Origin: an uncultured Eubacteriales bacterium
GTDB taxonomy: Bacteria; Bacillota; Clostridia; Oscillospirales; Oscillospiraceae
Direction of reading: 5' to 3'
Assembly (NCBI GenBank): GCA_900551355.1
Contig: URVR01000024.1
Location: 1 to 14,525, forward strand
DNA length: 14,525 nucleotides
Below are positions 7,166 through 14,177 of the stretch, in pieces; the stretch's first letter is position 1; the number at the start of each line of letters is the position of its first letter. The translations under genes and the position numbers were made by a program. A model generated the notes under the pieces. The model saw nothing but the letters and a program-made list of their open reading frames with translations. It made no database searches and was not told where the DNA came from.

Positions 7166-7205
7166 AAACCGGACGCAGACCGCAGTCTGCGTCCGGTTTC
7201 TGTAT
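7166..7205. terminator. Convergent terminator after the 87-aa gene and ferredoxin gene
   Basis: A 15-bp perfect stem (AAACCGGACGCAGAC at 7166-7180 and GTCTGCGTCCGGTTT at 7185-7199) with a CGCA loop. Short T runs follow on both strands. It separates the 87-aa gene (+) from the iron-sulfur protein (-). Confidence 0.9.
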
Positions 7206-7206
7206 T

Positions 7207-7902
7207 TTACTGCGCCAGTGTGCCGTCGATGTTGACCACCTGCACCGTCAGGGGGATATCCCTCCCGCAGGCGGCCAGCGCCGTTTTCACGGCGTGCTCC
7301 AGCCCGCCGCAGCAGGGTACCTCCATCCGCAGCAGCGTCACGGAGCGTATATCATTCTCCCGGAAAATGGCGGTGAGCTTCTCGCTGTAATCCACCATGT
7401 CCAGCTTGGGACAGCCGATGAGCAGCGTCCGGCCCGTCAGGAACCGGCGGTGGAAGTCGCCGTAGGTATAGGCGGTGCAGTCGGCGGCGATCAGCAGGTC
7501 GCGGCCCGCGAAGGCGGGGCTGTTCACCGGCGCCAGCTTGATCTGCACCGGCCAGTTGGTGAGCTGACCGGTCACGGCCTCCCCCGCTGCCGCCGGGGCC
7601 TTGGCGGCCATCTGGCGGATGCGGCTGCCGGGACAGCCGGTGTGCGCGGCGCCTGCCGCCGCCTTGGCGGCCTGCGCTGCCTTCACCGCCGCCTCGTCGT
7701 AGGCCGGGGCCTCCCGCTCCTCAAAGGTAATGGCGCCGGTGGGACAGGACGGCAGACAGTCGCCCAGCCCGTCGCAGTAATGCTCCCGCATCAGCTTCGC
7801 CTTGCCGTTCACCAGATCAATGGCGCCCTCGTGGCAGGCGTGGACGCACCGGCCGCAGCCATTGCACTTTTCCTCGTCGATGTGAATGATCTTCCGGATC
7901 AT
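7207..7902 (-). CDS. 4Fe-4S ferredoxin-type protein with conserved C-terminal domain
   Basis: Iron-sulfur electron-transfer protein of 231 aa. The N-terminal ferredoxin domain holds one complete cluster motif, CNGCGRCVHAC (C13, C16, C19, C23), and a second motif CDGLGDCLPSC where position 46 is Leu, leaving C43, C49 and C53. An Ala-rich linker (about 68-110) leads to a C-terminal domain with further cysteines: C142 (IAADCTAY), C164 (IGCPKLDMVDY) and the pair C197-C198 (MEVPCCGGL). These blocks suit extra metal or redox chemistry, but the domain's function is not known to me. The start is the ATG at 7900-7902 with GGAGGG 6 nt upstream; longer in-frame reading runs through the promoter and a palindrome. 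It is transcribed alone, probably under a Crp/Fnr-type activator (site at 7961-7974). Confidence 0.85.
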   Translation of the reverse strand: MIRKIIHIDEEKCNGCGRCVHACHEGAIDLVNGKAKLMREHYCDGLGDCLPSCPTGAITFEEREAPAYDEAAVKAAQAAKAAAGAAHTGCPGSRIRQMAAKAPAAAGEAVTGQLTNWPVQIKLAPVNSPAFAGRDLLIAADCTAYTYGDFHRRFLTGRTLLIGCPKLDMVDYSEKLTAIFRENDIRSVTLLRMEVPCCGGLEHAVKTALAACGRDIPLTVQVVNIDGTLAQ

Positions 7903-7932
7903 GTGATCCCTCCTGTTCTGATTGACAGCGTC

Positions 7933-7938
7933 AGTATA
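7933..7938 (-). promoter_or_regulatory. -10 box of the ferredoxin gene
   Basis: TATACT on the minus strand, predicted start near 7926. No -35 box is found 16-18 bp upstream (the sequence there is CAGAGC), which suggests dependence on an activator. Confidence 0.65.
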
Positions 7939-7960
7939 CCGCATCACCGCCGCCCGCTCT

Positions 7961-7974
7961 GTTGCATTTGCGAC
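7961..7974. promoter_or_regulatory. Putative Crp/Fnr-type operator of the ferredoxin gene
   Basis: GTTGC-ATTT-GCGAC differs by one arm base from the perfect dyad GTTGC-CATG-GCAAC in front of the Crp/Fnr gene in this window. Its centre (7967.5) is 41.5 bp upstream of the start predicted from the -10 at 7933-7938, the standard place for a class II Crp/Fnr activator. The assignment to that regulator is inference. Confidence 0.5.
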
Positions 7975-8020
7975 AATCGCTGCCGGGAGCTTTTGGCATA
8001 TTTCCGGATACCGGTAAACA

Positions 8021-8078
8021 AATTCATGATATGCTTCATGATGTACTGCATCATGAAGCATATCATGAATTATTTTTT
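8021..8078. repeat. 51-bp perfect inverted repeat of TTCATGAT units
   Basis: Two 23-bp arms (8021-8043 and 8049-8071) match perfectly around a 5-nt loop TACTG. Each arm holds two TTCATGAT units 12 bp apart (8023, 8035), answered by ATCATGAA at 8050 and 8062. A T6 run (8073-8078) follows on the plus strand, but no plus-strand gene ends here. On the minus strand it lies 44 bp after the trkH stop with only TTTG after it, so it is at best an atypical terminator for trkH. It may instead be an operator array or a small mobile repeat. Confidence 0.85.
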
Positions 8079-8114
8079 CGTAAATTAAGGGTGTTCCCAA
8101 TCGGTTTTCCGCGC

Positions 8115-9554
8115 TCAGCGATCCCGCCACGCGCCCCGGGTCAGCAGCGCCAGCATGGGCATCAGCTCCAGACGGCCCGTCAGCATCTCCAGGGACAGGG
8201 TGATCTTGCTCAGGGGCGACAGAATGGAAAAGTTTTCCATTGGCCCCAGGATGCCAAGGCCCGGCCCCACGTTGCTGATGCAGGTCAGGGACGCGGCGAA
8301 GGATTCCTGAAAGCCGTAGTTGTCCCAGCTGACCACCAGCGCGCCGGCCAGCATCACCACCATATAGGCCATGATATAGGCCCCCGTGGACGACACCACC
8401 CGCTCCTCCACAGGCTGCCCGTCCACCTTGATAACGCTGATGTGGTTGGGATGCACCATCCGCTTCAACTCACGCACCAGAGATTTCCACAGGATCAGCA
8501 CCCGGGACAGCTTCATGCCGCCGGAGGTGGAGCCGGCGCAGCCGCCGGAGAACATCAGCACCAGCAGCGCCATGCGGCAGAACGTGGGCCACAGGGCGAA
8601 GTCCACCGTGGCAAAGCCGGTGGTGGTGATGATGGTCACGGTCTGGAACGCCGCGTCTGTAACGGATTCGCCCAGCGGCACCCCGGCCTGCACCCGCAGG
8701 CTCAGGCAGATCAGCAGCGTGACGCCCACCACCACGGACACATAGACCCGCAGCTCCTCGCTGCGCAGGGCGGTGCGGAGCCGGCCGGTGACGGCCAGGA
8801 ACAGCAGGGAGAAGTTGACGCCGGCCAGGAACGAGAACACCGTCACGATCCACATCACCGCCGTGCTTGCCCCGGACAGCGACGTGTTGTTGATGGAAAA
8901 GCCGCCGGTGGCCATGGTGGTGAAGGCGTGGTTCACGGCGGAGAACCAGGTGGCCCCCGCCAGACGCAGGCAGACCATTTCCAGCACGGTCAGCGCCACA
9001 TAGATGGCGTAGAGGATCTTGGCGGTGCTGCCCACCTTGGGCACCAGCTTGGATTTGATGGGGCCGGGGCTTTCCGCCCGCATCAGATACACCGCGCCGT
9101 CCCCCAGCTTGGGCATCAGCGCCAGAAACAGCACCAGCACGCCCATGCCGCCCATCCACTGGGTCAGGGAGCGCCACAGCAGAATGCTGCGGGGCAGGTG
9201 CTCCACCTCCGGGAACACCGTGGAGCCGGTGGTGGTCAGGCCGGACACCGTTTCAAACACCGCGTCCACATAATCAGTGAGCGCGCCGGTGAACACATAG
9301 GGCAGCGCGCCGGTGAGGGACAGGACGATCCAGCCCAGCGCCACAGCCATAAAGCCGTCGCGGCTGTGCATCTGCGCCTTCTTCACCGGCACCAGATGCA
9401 GCGCCGTGCCCAGCAGGACGCACAGCAGCACCGTGCCGAAAAACGGCAGCCACGCCTCGCCGTACAGCACCGACGCCGCCAGCGGCAGCAGCAGGAAGCC
9501 GGCCTCCACCCACAGCACATAGCTGGTTGTATTTGCGATCAGACGAACGTTCAT
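8115..9554 (-). CDS. trkH: TrkH-family potassium uptake protein
   Basis: Membrane pore subunit of the Trk/Ktr potassium importers (479 aa, family range 450-490). The four selectivity-filter loops of the superfamily are all visible: TTTGS (107-111), TMATGGF (213-219), TTTGF (310-314) and SNVGPG (427-432). Family blocks WRSLTQWMGGMGVL (127-140) and SGGCAGSTSGGMKLSR (336-351) are intact, and the C terminus ends in GRLELMPMLALLTRGAWR, typical of TrkH. Transport normally needs the cytosolic NAD/ATP-binding partner TrkA; no trkA lies beside it here. The start is the ATG at 9552-9554 with GAGGT 7 nt upstream. A perfect consensus promoter is found 94 bp upstream. KtrB is the close alternative name. 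Confidence 0.93.
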   Translation of the reverse strand: MNVRLIANTTSYVLWVEAGFLLLPLAASVLYGEAWLPFFGTVLLCVLLGTALHLVPVKKAQMHSRDGFMAVALGWIVLSLTGALPYVFTGALTDYVDAVFETVSGLTTTGSTVFPEVEHLPRSILLWRSLTQWMGGMGVLVLFLALMPKLGDGAVYLMRAESPGPIKSKLVPKVGSTAKILYAIYVALTVLEMVCLRLAGATWFSAVNHAFTTMATGGFSINNTSLSGASTAVMWIVTVFSFLAGVNFSLLFLAVTGRLRTALRSEELRVYVSVVVGVTLLICLSLRVQAGVPLGESVTDAAFQTVTIITTTGFATVDFALWPTFCRMALLVLMFSGGCAGSTSGGMKLSRVLILWKSLVRELKRMVHPNHISVIKVDGQPVEERVVSSTGAYIMAYMVVMLAGALVVSWDNYGFQESFAASLTCISNVGPGLGILGPMENFSILSPLSKITLSLEMLTGRLELMPMLALLTRGAWRDR

Positions 9555-9595
9555 GTCGATACCTCAAATGCGCCGCGTCCTCCGCGGCAAAGGCA

Positions 9596-9633
9596 GGCAT
9601 CCCCGGTGTGGCCGCGCAGCCGGCGGGGATGCC
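9596..9633 (-). promoter_or_regulatory. Leader stem of trkH
   Basis: GGCATCCCCG (9596-9605) and CGGGGATGCC (9624-9633) pair perfectly, with an inner GGC/GCC stem. It lies near the 5' end of the predicted trkH transcript, followed by a second stem GCCGCG-N5-CGCGGC (9572-9588). There is no U-tract, so a terminator is unlikely, and no known riboswitch is recognised. Confidence 0.5.
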
Positions 9634-9647
9634 ATGATACAGCTTGG

Positions 9648-9676
9648 ATTATATATCCCCCGGGCGGCACTGTCAA
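9648..9676 (-). promoter_or_regulatory. Consensus SigA promoter of trkH
   Basis: Minus-strand TTGACA (9676-9671), 17-bp spacer, TATAAT (9653-9648): both hexamers and the spacing are a perfect match. Predicted start near 9641, leader about 87 nt. Confidence 0.93.
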
Positions 9677-9784
9677 GCGTCAGGGCCATCCGGCGCGGGA
9701 GACGGGCGGCGGCGCCGGGCGCGGGGTGCGCCGCAGGTGCAGAAAAACTCCTCGCAGTAAAAAGTTTCTCCAAAATATAATTTT

Positions 9785-9814
9785 TTGCATCCTGCCGCAG
9801 GAGTATGTTAAAAT
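9785..9814 (+). promoter_or_regulatory. Candidate promoter of the hydrogenase operon
   Basis: TTGCAT (9785-9790), 18-bp spacer, TAAAAT (9809-9814). The spacer holds an 11-bp perfect palindrome CCTGCCGCAGG (9791-9801). The leader would be about 160 nt. A weaker alternative is TTGACT near 9879 with CATTCT 17 bp on. Confidence 0.5.
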
Positions 9815-9982
9815 TTTTTCATGTAGTTCATGCCGTTTTTTGAGAATTTTTCCTTGCTTAGACAACTTTTTTGTTTTGATTGACTTTTTTCGTTTTTTGT
9901 GGCATTCTTTTCTCAACCTAAGCTCTGTTCTGCGCCGGCCGGACGGATGTCCGCGCATCGCAGACGAAAGGAGGGATCTGCC

Positions 9983-11818
9983 TTGAGCAGACTTGACATC
10001 AAAAGTCCCAGCCGCGCACAGACCGTGGTGGATAACCTCTACCGCGACGTGGAGCGCCGCATTGCCGCCAGTCCGCCGGGTCTATGTCCCGTGGATATGT
10101 CGCTGGCGTTTCTGAAGCTGTGCCACGCCCAGTCCTGCGGCAAGTGCGTGCCCTGCCGCATCGGTCTGGGGCAGCTGAGCAAGCTCATCGACACGGTGCT
10201 GGACGGCACCGCCGACATGAGCACCATCGCCATTATCGAGAAGACCGCCCGCACCATCGTGAACACCGCCGACTGCGCCATCGGCCGGGACGCGGCACGG
10301 CTTGTGCTGGACGGTCTGGAGGGCTTCCGGGACGACTACGAGGAGCACATCCAGCACCATCGATGTCTGGCCGGTCTGCAGCTGCCCGTGCCCTGCGTGG
10401 CGTTGTGCCCCGCCGGCGTGGACGTGCCGGGCTACATGGCGCTGGTGGGCGAGGGACGCTGCGCCGACGCCGTGCGCCTGATCCGCAAGGACAACCCCTT
10501 CCCCACCGCCTGCGCCTATATCTGCGAGCATCCCTGCGAGGCCCGGTGCCGCCGGAACATGATCGACGACGCCATCAACATCCGGGGCCTGAAGCGGTAC
10601 GCCGTGGATCACGCTGGGGATGTGCCCCAGCCCCCCTGCGCGCCGCCCACCGGCAAAAAGGTGGCCATCATCGGCGGCGGCCCCAGCGGCCTGAGCTGCG
10701 CCTACTATCTGGCGCTGATGGGCCACAAGGTCACGGTGTACGAGGAGCGGGCAAAGCTGGGCGGCATGCTGCGCTACGGCATCCCCAGCTACCGGTTCCC
10801 CCGGCACCTGCTGGACGCGGAGATCGACTCCATCCTGTCGCTGGGCATTGAGGCCCATACCAACACCACCGTGGGTACCGATGTCTGGGTGGAGGAGCTG
10901 CAAAAGGACTACGACTGCCTGTATATCGCCATCGGTGCCCATCAGGATAAGAAGGTGGGCATCCCCGGCGAGGACAGCAAGAACGTGATGTCCGCCGTGG
11001 AGATGCTGCGCTCCATCGGCGACGACGTGATGCCGGACTTTACCGGCAAGCAGGTGGTGGTCATCGGCGGCGGCAACGTGGCCATGGACGTGACCCGCAG
11101 CTCCATCCGTCTGGGTGCGGAGAAGGTGACGTGCGTCTACCGCCGCCGCATCGAGGATATGACGGCGCTGCCCGACGAGGTCACCGGCGCGCTGGCCGAG
11201 GGCGCGGAGATCGAGGCGCTGATGGCGCCCGTCCGCATCGAGGCCGACGAGGACGGCTGCGCCGCCGCGCTGTGGGTACAGCCCCAGATCATCGGCGAGG
11301 CCGACAAGTCCGGGCGGCCCCGGCCCAACAAGGCCGATCTGCCGGAGATCCGTATTCCGGCGGACATCATCGTGGTGGCCATCGGACAGGGCATCGAGAT
11401 CCAGGGCTTTGAGCAGGCCGGCGTGCCCATCAAGCGGGGCGTGTTCGTGGCAGGTCTTTCCGGTCAGGTGGGCGATATGGACAACCTGTTCGCCGGCGGC
11501 GACTGCGTCACCGGCCCGGCCACGGCCATCCGCGCCATTGCCGCCGGCAAGGTGGCGGCGGCCAACATCGACGTGCATCTGGGCTTCCGGCACGAGATCG
11601 AGGTGGATGTGGACATCCCGTCCCCGCGGCTGAACAACCGCGGCCCCCACGGGCGCATCAACACCACCGAGCGGGAGGCCTGTGAGCGCCGGTGCGACTT
11701 TGAGGACATCGAGTGCGGCCTGACGGAGGAGGGCGCCCGCACCGAGGCGTCCCGCTGCCTGCGCTGCGACCACTTCGGCTACGGCATTTTCAGAGGAGGG
11801 AGGAACGTCAAATGGTAA
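9983..11818 (+). CDS. NuoF-type Fe-S / GltD-like flavoprotein, hydrogenase partner
   Basis: Likely moves electrons between NAD(P)H and the adjacent [FeFe] hydrogenase (611 aa). Residues 40-125 match the C-terminal Fe-S domain of NuoF: SCGKCVPC (C52, C55, C58) with C98 completes one 4Fe-4S site; NuoF's FMN/NADH Rossmann part is missing. Residues 128-210 are the GltD-type Fe-S entry domain (C138, C142, C177, C181, C185, C189). FAD binds at VAIIGGGPSGLSCAYYL (227-243) and AGGDCVTGPATAIRAIAAG (504-522); NAD(P)H binds at VVVIGGGNVAMD (358-369), followed by YRRR, which favours NADPH. A C-terminal cysteine set (C567, C571, C578, C592, C595) may hold another cluster. The start is TTG at 9983, with AAAGGAGG 8 nt upstream; the longer ATG at 9899 lacks a ribosome site. 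It overlaps hydA by 7 nt. Confidence 0.92.
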   Translation: MSRLDIKSPSRAQTVVDNLYRDVERRIAASPPGLCPVDMSLAFLKLCHAQSCGKCVPCRIGLGQLSKLIDTVLDGTADMSTIAIIEKTARTIVNTADCAIGRDAARLVLDGLEGFRDDYEEHIQHHRCLAGLQLPVPCVALCPAGVDVPGYMALVGEGRCADAVRLIRKDNPFPTACAYICEHPCEARCRRNMIDDAINIRGLKRYAVDHAGDVPQPPCAPPTGKKVAIIGGGPSGLSCAYYLALMGHKVTVYEERAKLGGMLRYGIPSYRFPRHLLDAEIDSILSLGIEAHTNTTVGTDVWVEELQKDYDCLYIAIGAHQDKKVGIPGEDSKNVMSAVEMLRSIGDDVMPDFTGKQVVVIGGGNVAMDVTRSSIRLGAEKVTCVYRRRIEDMTALPDEVTGALAEGAEIEALMAPVRIEADEDGCAAALWVQPQIIGEADKSGRPRPNKADLPEIRIPADIIVVAIGQGIEIQGFEQAGVPIKRGVFVAGLSGQVGDMDNLFAGGDCVTGPATAIRAIAAGKVAAANIDVHLGFRHEIEVDVDIPSPRLNNRGPHGRINTTEREACERRCDFEDIECGLTEEGARTEASRCLRCDHFGYGIFRGGRNVKW

Positions 11819-13548
11819 CGCTGACCATCGACGGGCGCACCGTCACGGTGCCGGAGGACACCACCATTCTGGAGACGGCCCGCTCCATACATATCGACAT
11901 CCCCACTCTGTGCTATCTGAAGGACATCAACGAGATCGGCGCATGCCGCATCTGCATGGTGGAGGTGGAGGGCCAGCCCCGGCTGGTGCCCGCCTGCGAC
12001 AACGTGGTGGCCGAGGGCATGGCCGTACACACCAACTCCCCCCGTGTGCGGGAGGCCCGGCGCGTGAACCTGCGGCTGCTGCTGAGCCAGCACGACACCA
12101 AGTGCACCAAGTGTACCCGCAGCGGCAACTGCAAGCTCCAGCAGCTGACCAACGACTACAACCTGCTGGGCGAGCACTACATCGACGACCTGCGCAACAT
12201 CCCCGACGACTTCTCCAACCCCGTGGTGCGCATCGAGAACCGCTGCGTCAAGTGCATGCGCTGCATCCAGATCTGCGACAAGGTGCAGACCATGGGCATC
12301 TGGGACCTGATGGGCACCGGCTCCCACACCACCGTGGGCGTGGCCCGCACCCGCACGCTGGGTGAGAGCGACTGCACGTTCTGCGGGCAGTGCGTCACCC
12401 ACTGTCCCGTGGGCGGTCTGCAGGAGCACGACGACACCGGCAAGGTGTTCGACGCGCTGGCGGATCCGGAGCGCATCACCGTGGTGCAGATGGCACCCGC
12501 CGTCCGGGCGGCCTGGGCGGAGTACTTCCACCTGGATCCCAAGTACGCCACGGCGGAGCGGATGGTGACGGCTCTGAAGACCATGGGCTTTGACTATGTG
12601 TTCGACACCAACTTCGCCGCCGACCTGACCATCATGGAGGAGGGCAGCGAGTTCCTGGAGCGCTTTACCCACCGGAACAAGTACCACTGGCCCATGTTCA
12701 CCAGCTGCTGCCCCGGCTGGGTGCGGTTCATCAAGAGCCAGTTCCCCGCCTATATCGGCAATCTGTCCACCGCCAAGAGTCCCCAGCAGATGTTCGGCGC
12801 CGTGGTGAAGAGCTACTTCGCCGACCAGCTGAACGTGGATCCCAAGAAGCTGTTCGTGGTGTCTATCATGCCCTGCACCGCCAAGAAGGCGGAGGCGGCG
12901 CTGCCCACCATGAAGGACGCCGAGGGCGACCGGGACGTGGACGTGGTGCTGACCACCCGGGAGATCGTCCGGATGTTCCGGGGCGAGCAGATCAACCCCA
13001 CCGTCCTGCCGGAGACGCCCTTCGACAGCCCGCTGGGCACCGGCACCGGCGCGGCCGTGGTGTTCGGTGCCACCGGCGGCGTTATGGACGCGGCGCTGCG
13101 CAGCGCCTACTACATGGTGACGGGCAAGAATCCCAATCCCGACGCCTTCCACGCCGTCCGCGGTCTGGACAGCTGGAAGGAGGCGGTGTTCACCATCCCC
13201 GGCGCCGGCGATGTGCGGGTGGCGGTGGTCAGCAGTCTGGGCGCTACCCGGAAGCTGATGAACGCCATTGACGCCGGCGAGGTGGACTACGACTTCGTGG
13301 AGGTCATGGCATGCCCCGGCGGCTGCGCCGGCGGCGGCGGTCAGCCCATCCACGACGGCGTGGAGATGGCGGCGCGGCGCGGCGGCGTGCTGTGGCGCAT
13401 CGACCGGAACGCAAAGCTCCGGTTCTCCCACGAGAACGCCGACGTACAGGCGCTGTACAAGGAGTACCTGCGCCAGCCGTTGGGTCACAAGGCTCACACG
13501 CTGCTGCACACCGACCACTTCGGCTGGAAGATGCCCAGCGGACACTGA
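11812..13548 (+). CDS. hydA: [FeFe] hydrogenase, group A (glutamate-synthase-linked type)
   Basis: Catalyses reversible H2 formation from protons (578 aa). Domain order is that of the five-cluster M3 enzyme CpI: a 2Fe-2S ferredoxin fold (C34, C45, C48, C62), a His-ligated 4Fe-4S (H94, C98, C101, C107), two 4Fe-4S clusters (C145, C148, C151, C155 and C188, C191, C194, C198), then the H-cluster domain. All three signatures are intact: TSCCPGW (297-303), with C299 as proton relay and C300 as cluster ligand; MPCTAKKAE (353-361) with C355; and EVMACPGGCAGGGGQP (497-512) with C501 and C505. The small-subunit-like C terminus is present. The ATG at 11812 has GGAGG 8 nt upstream and overlaps the flavoprotein's last codons, so synthesis is coupled. 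By neighbourhood it fits HydDB group A2; cofactor and physiological direction are not known. Confidence 0.95.
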   Translation: MVTLTIDGRTVTVPEDTTILETARSIHIDIPTLCYLKDINEIGACRICMVEVEGQPRLVPACDNVVAEGMAVHTNSPRVREARRVNLRLLLSQHDTKCTKCTRSGNCKLQQLTNDYNLLGEHYIDDLRNIPDDFSNPVVRIENRCVKCMRCIQICDKVQTMGIWDLMGTGSHTTVGVARTRTLGESDCTFCGQCVTHCPVGGLQEHDDTGKVFDALADPERITVVQMAPAVRAAWAEYFHLDPKYATAERMVTALKTMGFDYVFDTNFAADLTIMEEGSEFLERFTHRNKYHWPMFTSCCPGWVRFIKSQFPAYIGNLSTAKSPQQMFGAVVKSYFADQLNVDPKKLFVVSIMPCTAKKAEAALPTMKDAEGDRDVDVVLTTREIVRMFRGEQINPTVLPETPFDSPLGTGTGAAVVFGATGGVMDAALRSAYYMVTGKNPNPDAFHAVRGLDSWKEAVFTIPGAGDVRVAVVSSLGATRKLMNAIDAGEVDYDFVEVMACPGGCAGGGGQPIHDGVEMAARRGGVLWRIDRNAKLRFSHENADVQALYKEYLRQPLGHKAHTLLHTDHFGWKMPSGH

Positions 13549-13553
13549 TACGC

Positions 13554-13594
13554 AAAAAAAGACATCCCGCGCTGCGCGTGGGATGTCTTTTTTT
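13554..13594. terminator. Bidirectional terminator after hydA
   Basis: GACATCCC (13561-13568) pairs with GGGATGTC (13580-13587), with a small CGCG-CTG-CGCG tip. A7 (13554-13560) precedes and T7 (13588-13594) follows, so it works for hydA (+) and for the convergent membrane-protein gene (-). Confidence 0.95.
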
Positions 13595-13601
13595 ATGGAG
13601 G

Positions 13602-14123
13602 TCAGCGCTTCAGCGCCTTGCGGATCACCGGGGCGATGGTGACGGCGATGACGCCGCCGATGGCCGCCGTCACCAGCTGGGGCCAGGAGAAGGACGCGGA
13701 CATGGTGGCCGCTGCCGCCTCCGGCAGGTTCAGCGAGGGGATGGCTACCTTGGTCACCAGCAGGAACAGCACCACGAACTTGCACACGGCTGCCGCGGCC
13801 ACTGCCAGATAGCTCCGCAGGCCCAGGGGCTTGCCGCCGGCGATGAAGTGGAGCAGCAGCACCAGCACCAGATTGCCCACGGCGATGAAGGGCACGATCA
13901 CCAGCTTGGCGGGGCCTACGCCCACCAGAAAGGCGCAGAACGGGCTGGCAATGGCCACCACCGCGCCGCACCAGACGCCGCCCACCAGCGTGGACACGCC
14001 CAGCACCAGGTTGACGCAGGAGCCGGTGACAAACTGGCCCAGAGGCTTGGTGACCCACTGCAGCGCCACCAGCAGGGCGATCATCACCGCCGTTTCGGCG
14101 ATCCAGAACGTTTTATTTTTCAT
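13602..14123 (-). CDS. ECF transporter S-component-like membrane protein
   Basis: Hydrophobic protein of 173 aa with about five or six membrane helices (about 8-24, 36-54, 56-70, 72-94, 105-127, 148-168), a short basic N terminus (MKNKTF) and a basic C terminus (IRKALKR). Size, helix number and the TKPLG...CVNLVLG layout near helix 2 resemble the substrate-binding S components of ECF vitamin transporters. No EcfA or EcfT genes lie nearby, as in group II systems where the energising module is encoded elsewhere. The substrate cannot be read. The chosen start is the ATG at 14121-14123, with AAGGA 10 nt upstream; the GTG at 14130-14132 is too close to that site. It is divergent from the Crp/Fnr gene and may share its operator. 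Confidence 0.65.
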   Translation of the reverse strand: MKNKTFWIAETAVMIALLVALQWVTKPLGQFVTGSCVNLVLGVSTLVGGVWCGAVVAIASPFCAFLVGVGPAKLVIVPFIAVGNLVLVLLLHFIAGGKPLGLRSYLAVAAAAVCKFVVLFLLVTKVAIPSLNLPEAAAATMSASFSWPQLVTAAIGGVIAVTIAPVIRKALKR

Positions 14124-14150
14124 TGAAAGCACTTCCTTTTTGTTTTTCTC

Positions 14151-14161
14151 TATGATATCAT
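14151..14161. promoter_or_regulatory. Overlapping divergent -10 boxes
   Basis: The palindrome ATGATATCAT (14152-14161) supplies TATGAT on the plus strand (14151-14156), for the Crp/Fnr gene, and TATCAT on the minus strand (14157-14152), for the membrane-protein gene. Neither has a good -35, so activation or regulation is likely. Confidence 0.4.
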
Positions 14162-14177
14162 GTCTCCCGGAGAACTA

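Larger units (their letters stand above)
9555..9982. other. 428-bp intergenic region between trkH and the hydrogenase operon
   Basis: No gene is seen here. From left to right it holds the trkH leader with two stems (9572-9588 and 9596-9633), the trkH promoter (9648-9676), a G+C-rich stretch of about 80 bp, the hydrogenase-operon promoter (9785-9814) and a T-rich leader (about 9815-9920) with repeated T5-T7 runs. The leader ends with a small CGGAC-GGAT-GTCCG hairpin (9940-9953) just before the ribosome site. The sharp fall in G+C marks it as regulatory. Confidence 0.7.

Noticed and set aside
8021..8071. CRISPR-like or IS terminal repeat
   Set aside because: Only one hairpin without spacers, no transposase frame nearby and no visible target-site duplication.
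9555..9641. c-di-AMP (ydaO-type) riboswitch in the trkH leader
   Set aside because: The predicted leader of about 87 nt is too short for that fold and its conserved cores are not seen.
9853..9866. CTTGC-TTAG-ACAAC as a third Crp/Fnr site in the hydrogenase leader
   Set aside because: Two mismatches in ten arm bases and no -10 box at the required distance; by the predicted promoter it would be about 38 bp inside the transcript. Chance in a T-rich region is as likely.
9809..9880. Rex (NADH-sensing repressor) site ahead of the hydrogenase operon
   Set aside because: No TTGTGA/TTGTTA-type inverted repeat with the right spacing was found, only scattered halves.
7962..9986. 674-aa plus-strand open frame opposite trkH
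   Set aside because: Gln/His/Gly-rich antisense shadow; trkH on the other strand has all selectivity-filter motifs and a consensus promoter.
11779..14058. 759-aa minus-strand open frame across hydA and the terminator
   Set aside because: Low-complexity shadow of the hydrogenase gene; it crosses a clear terminator and has no domain or ribosome site.
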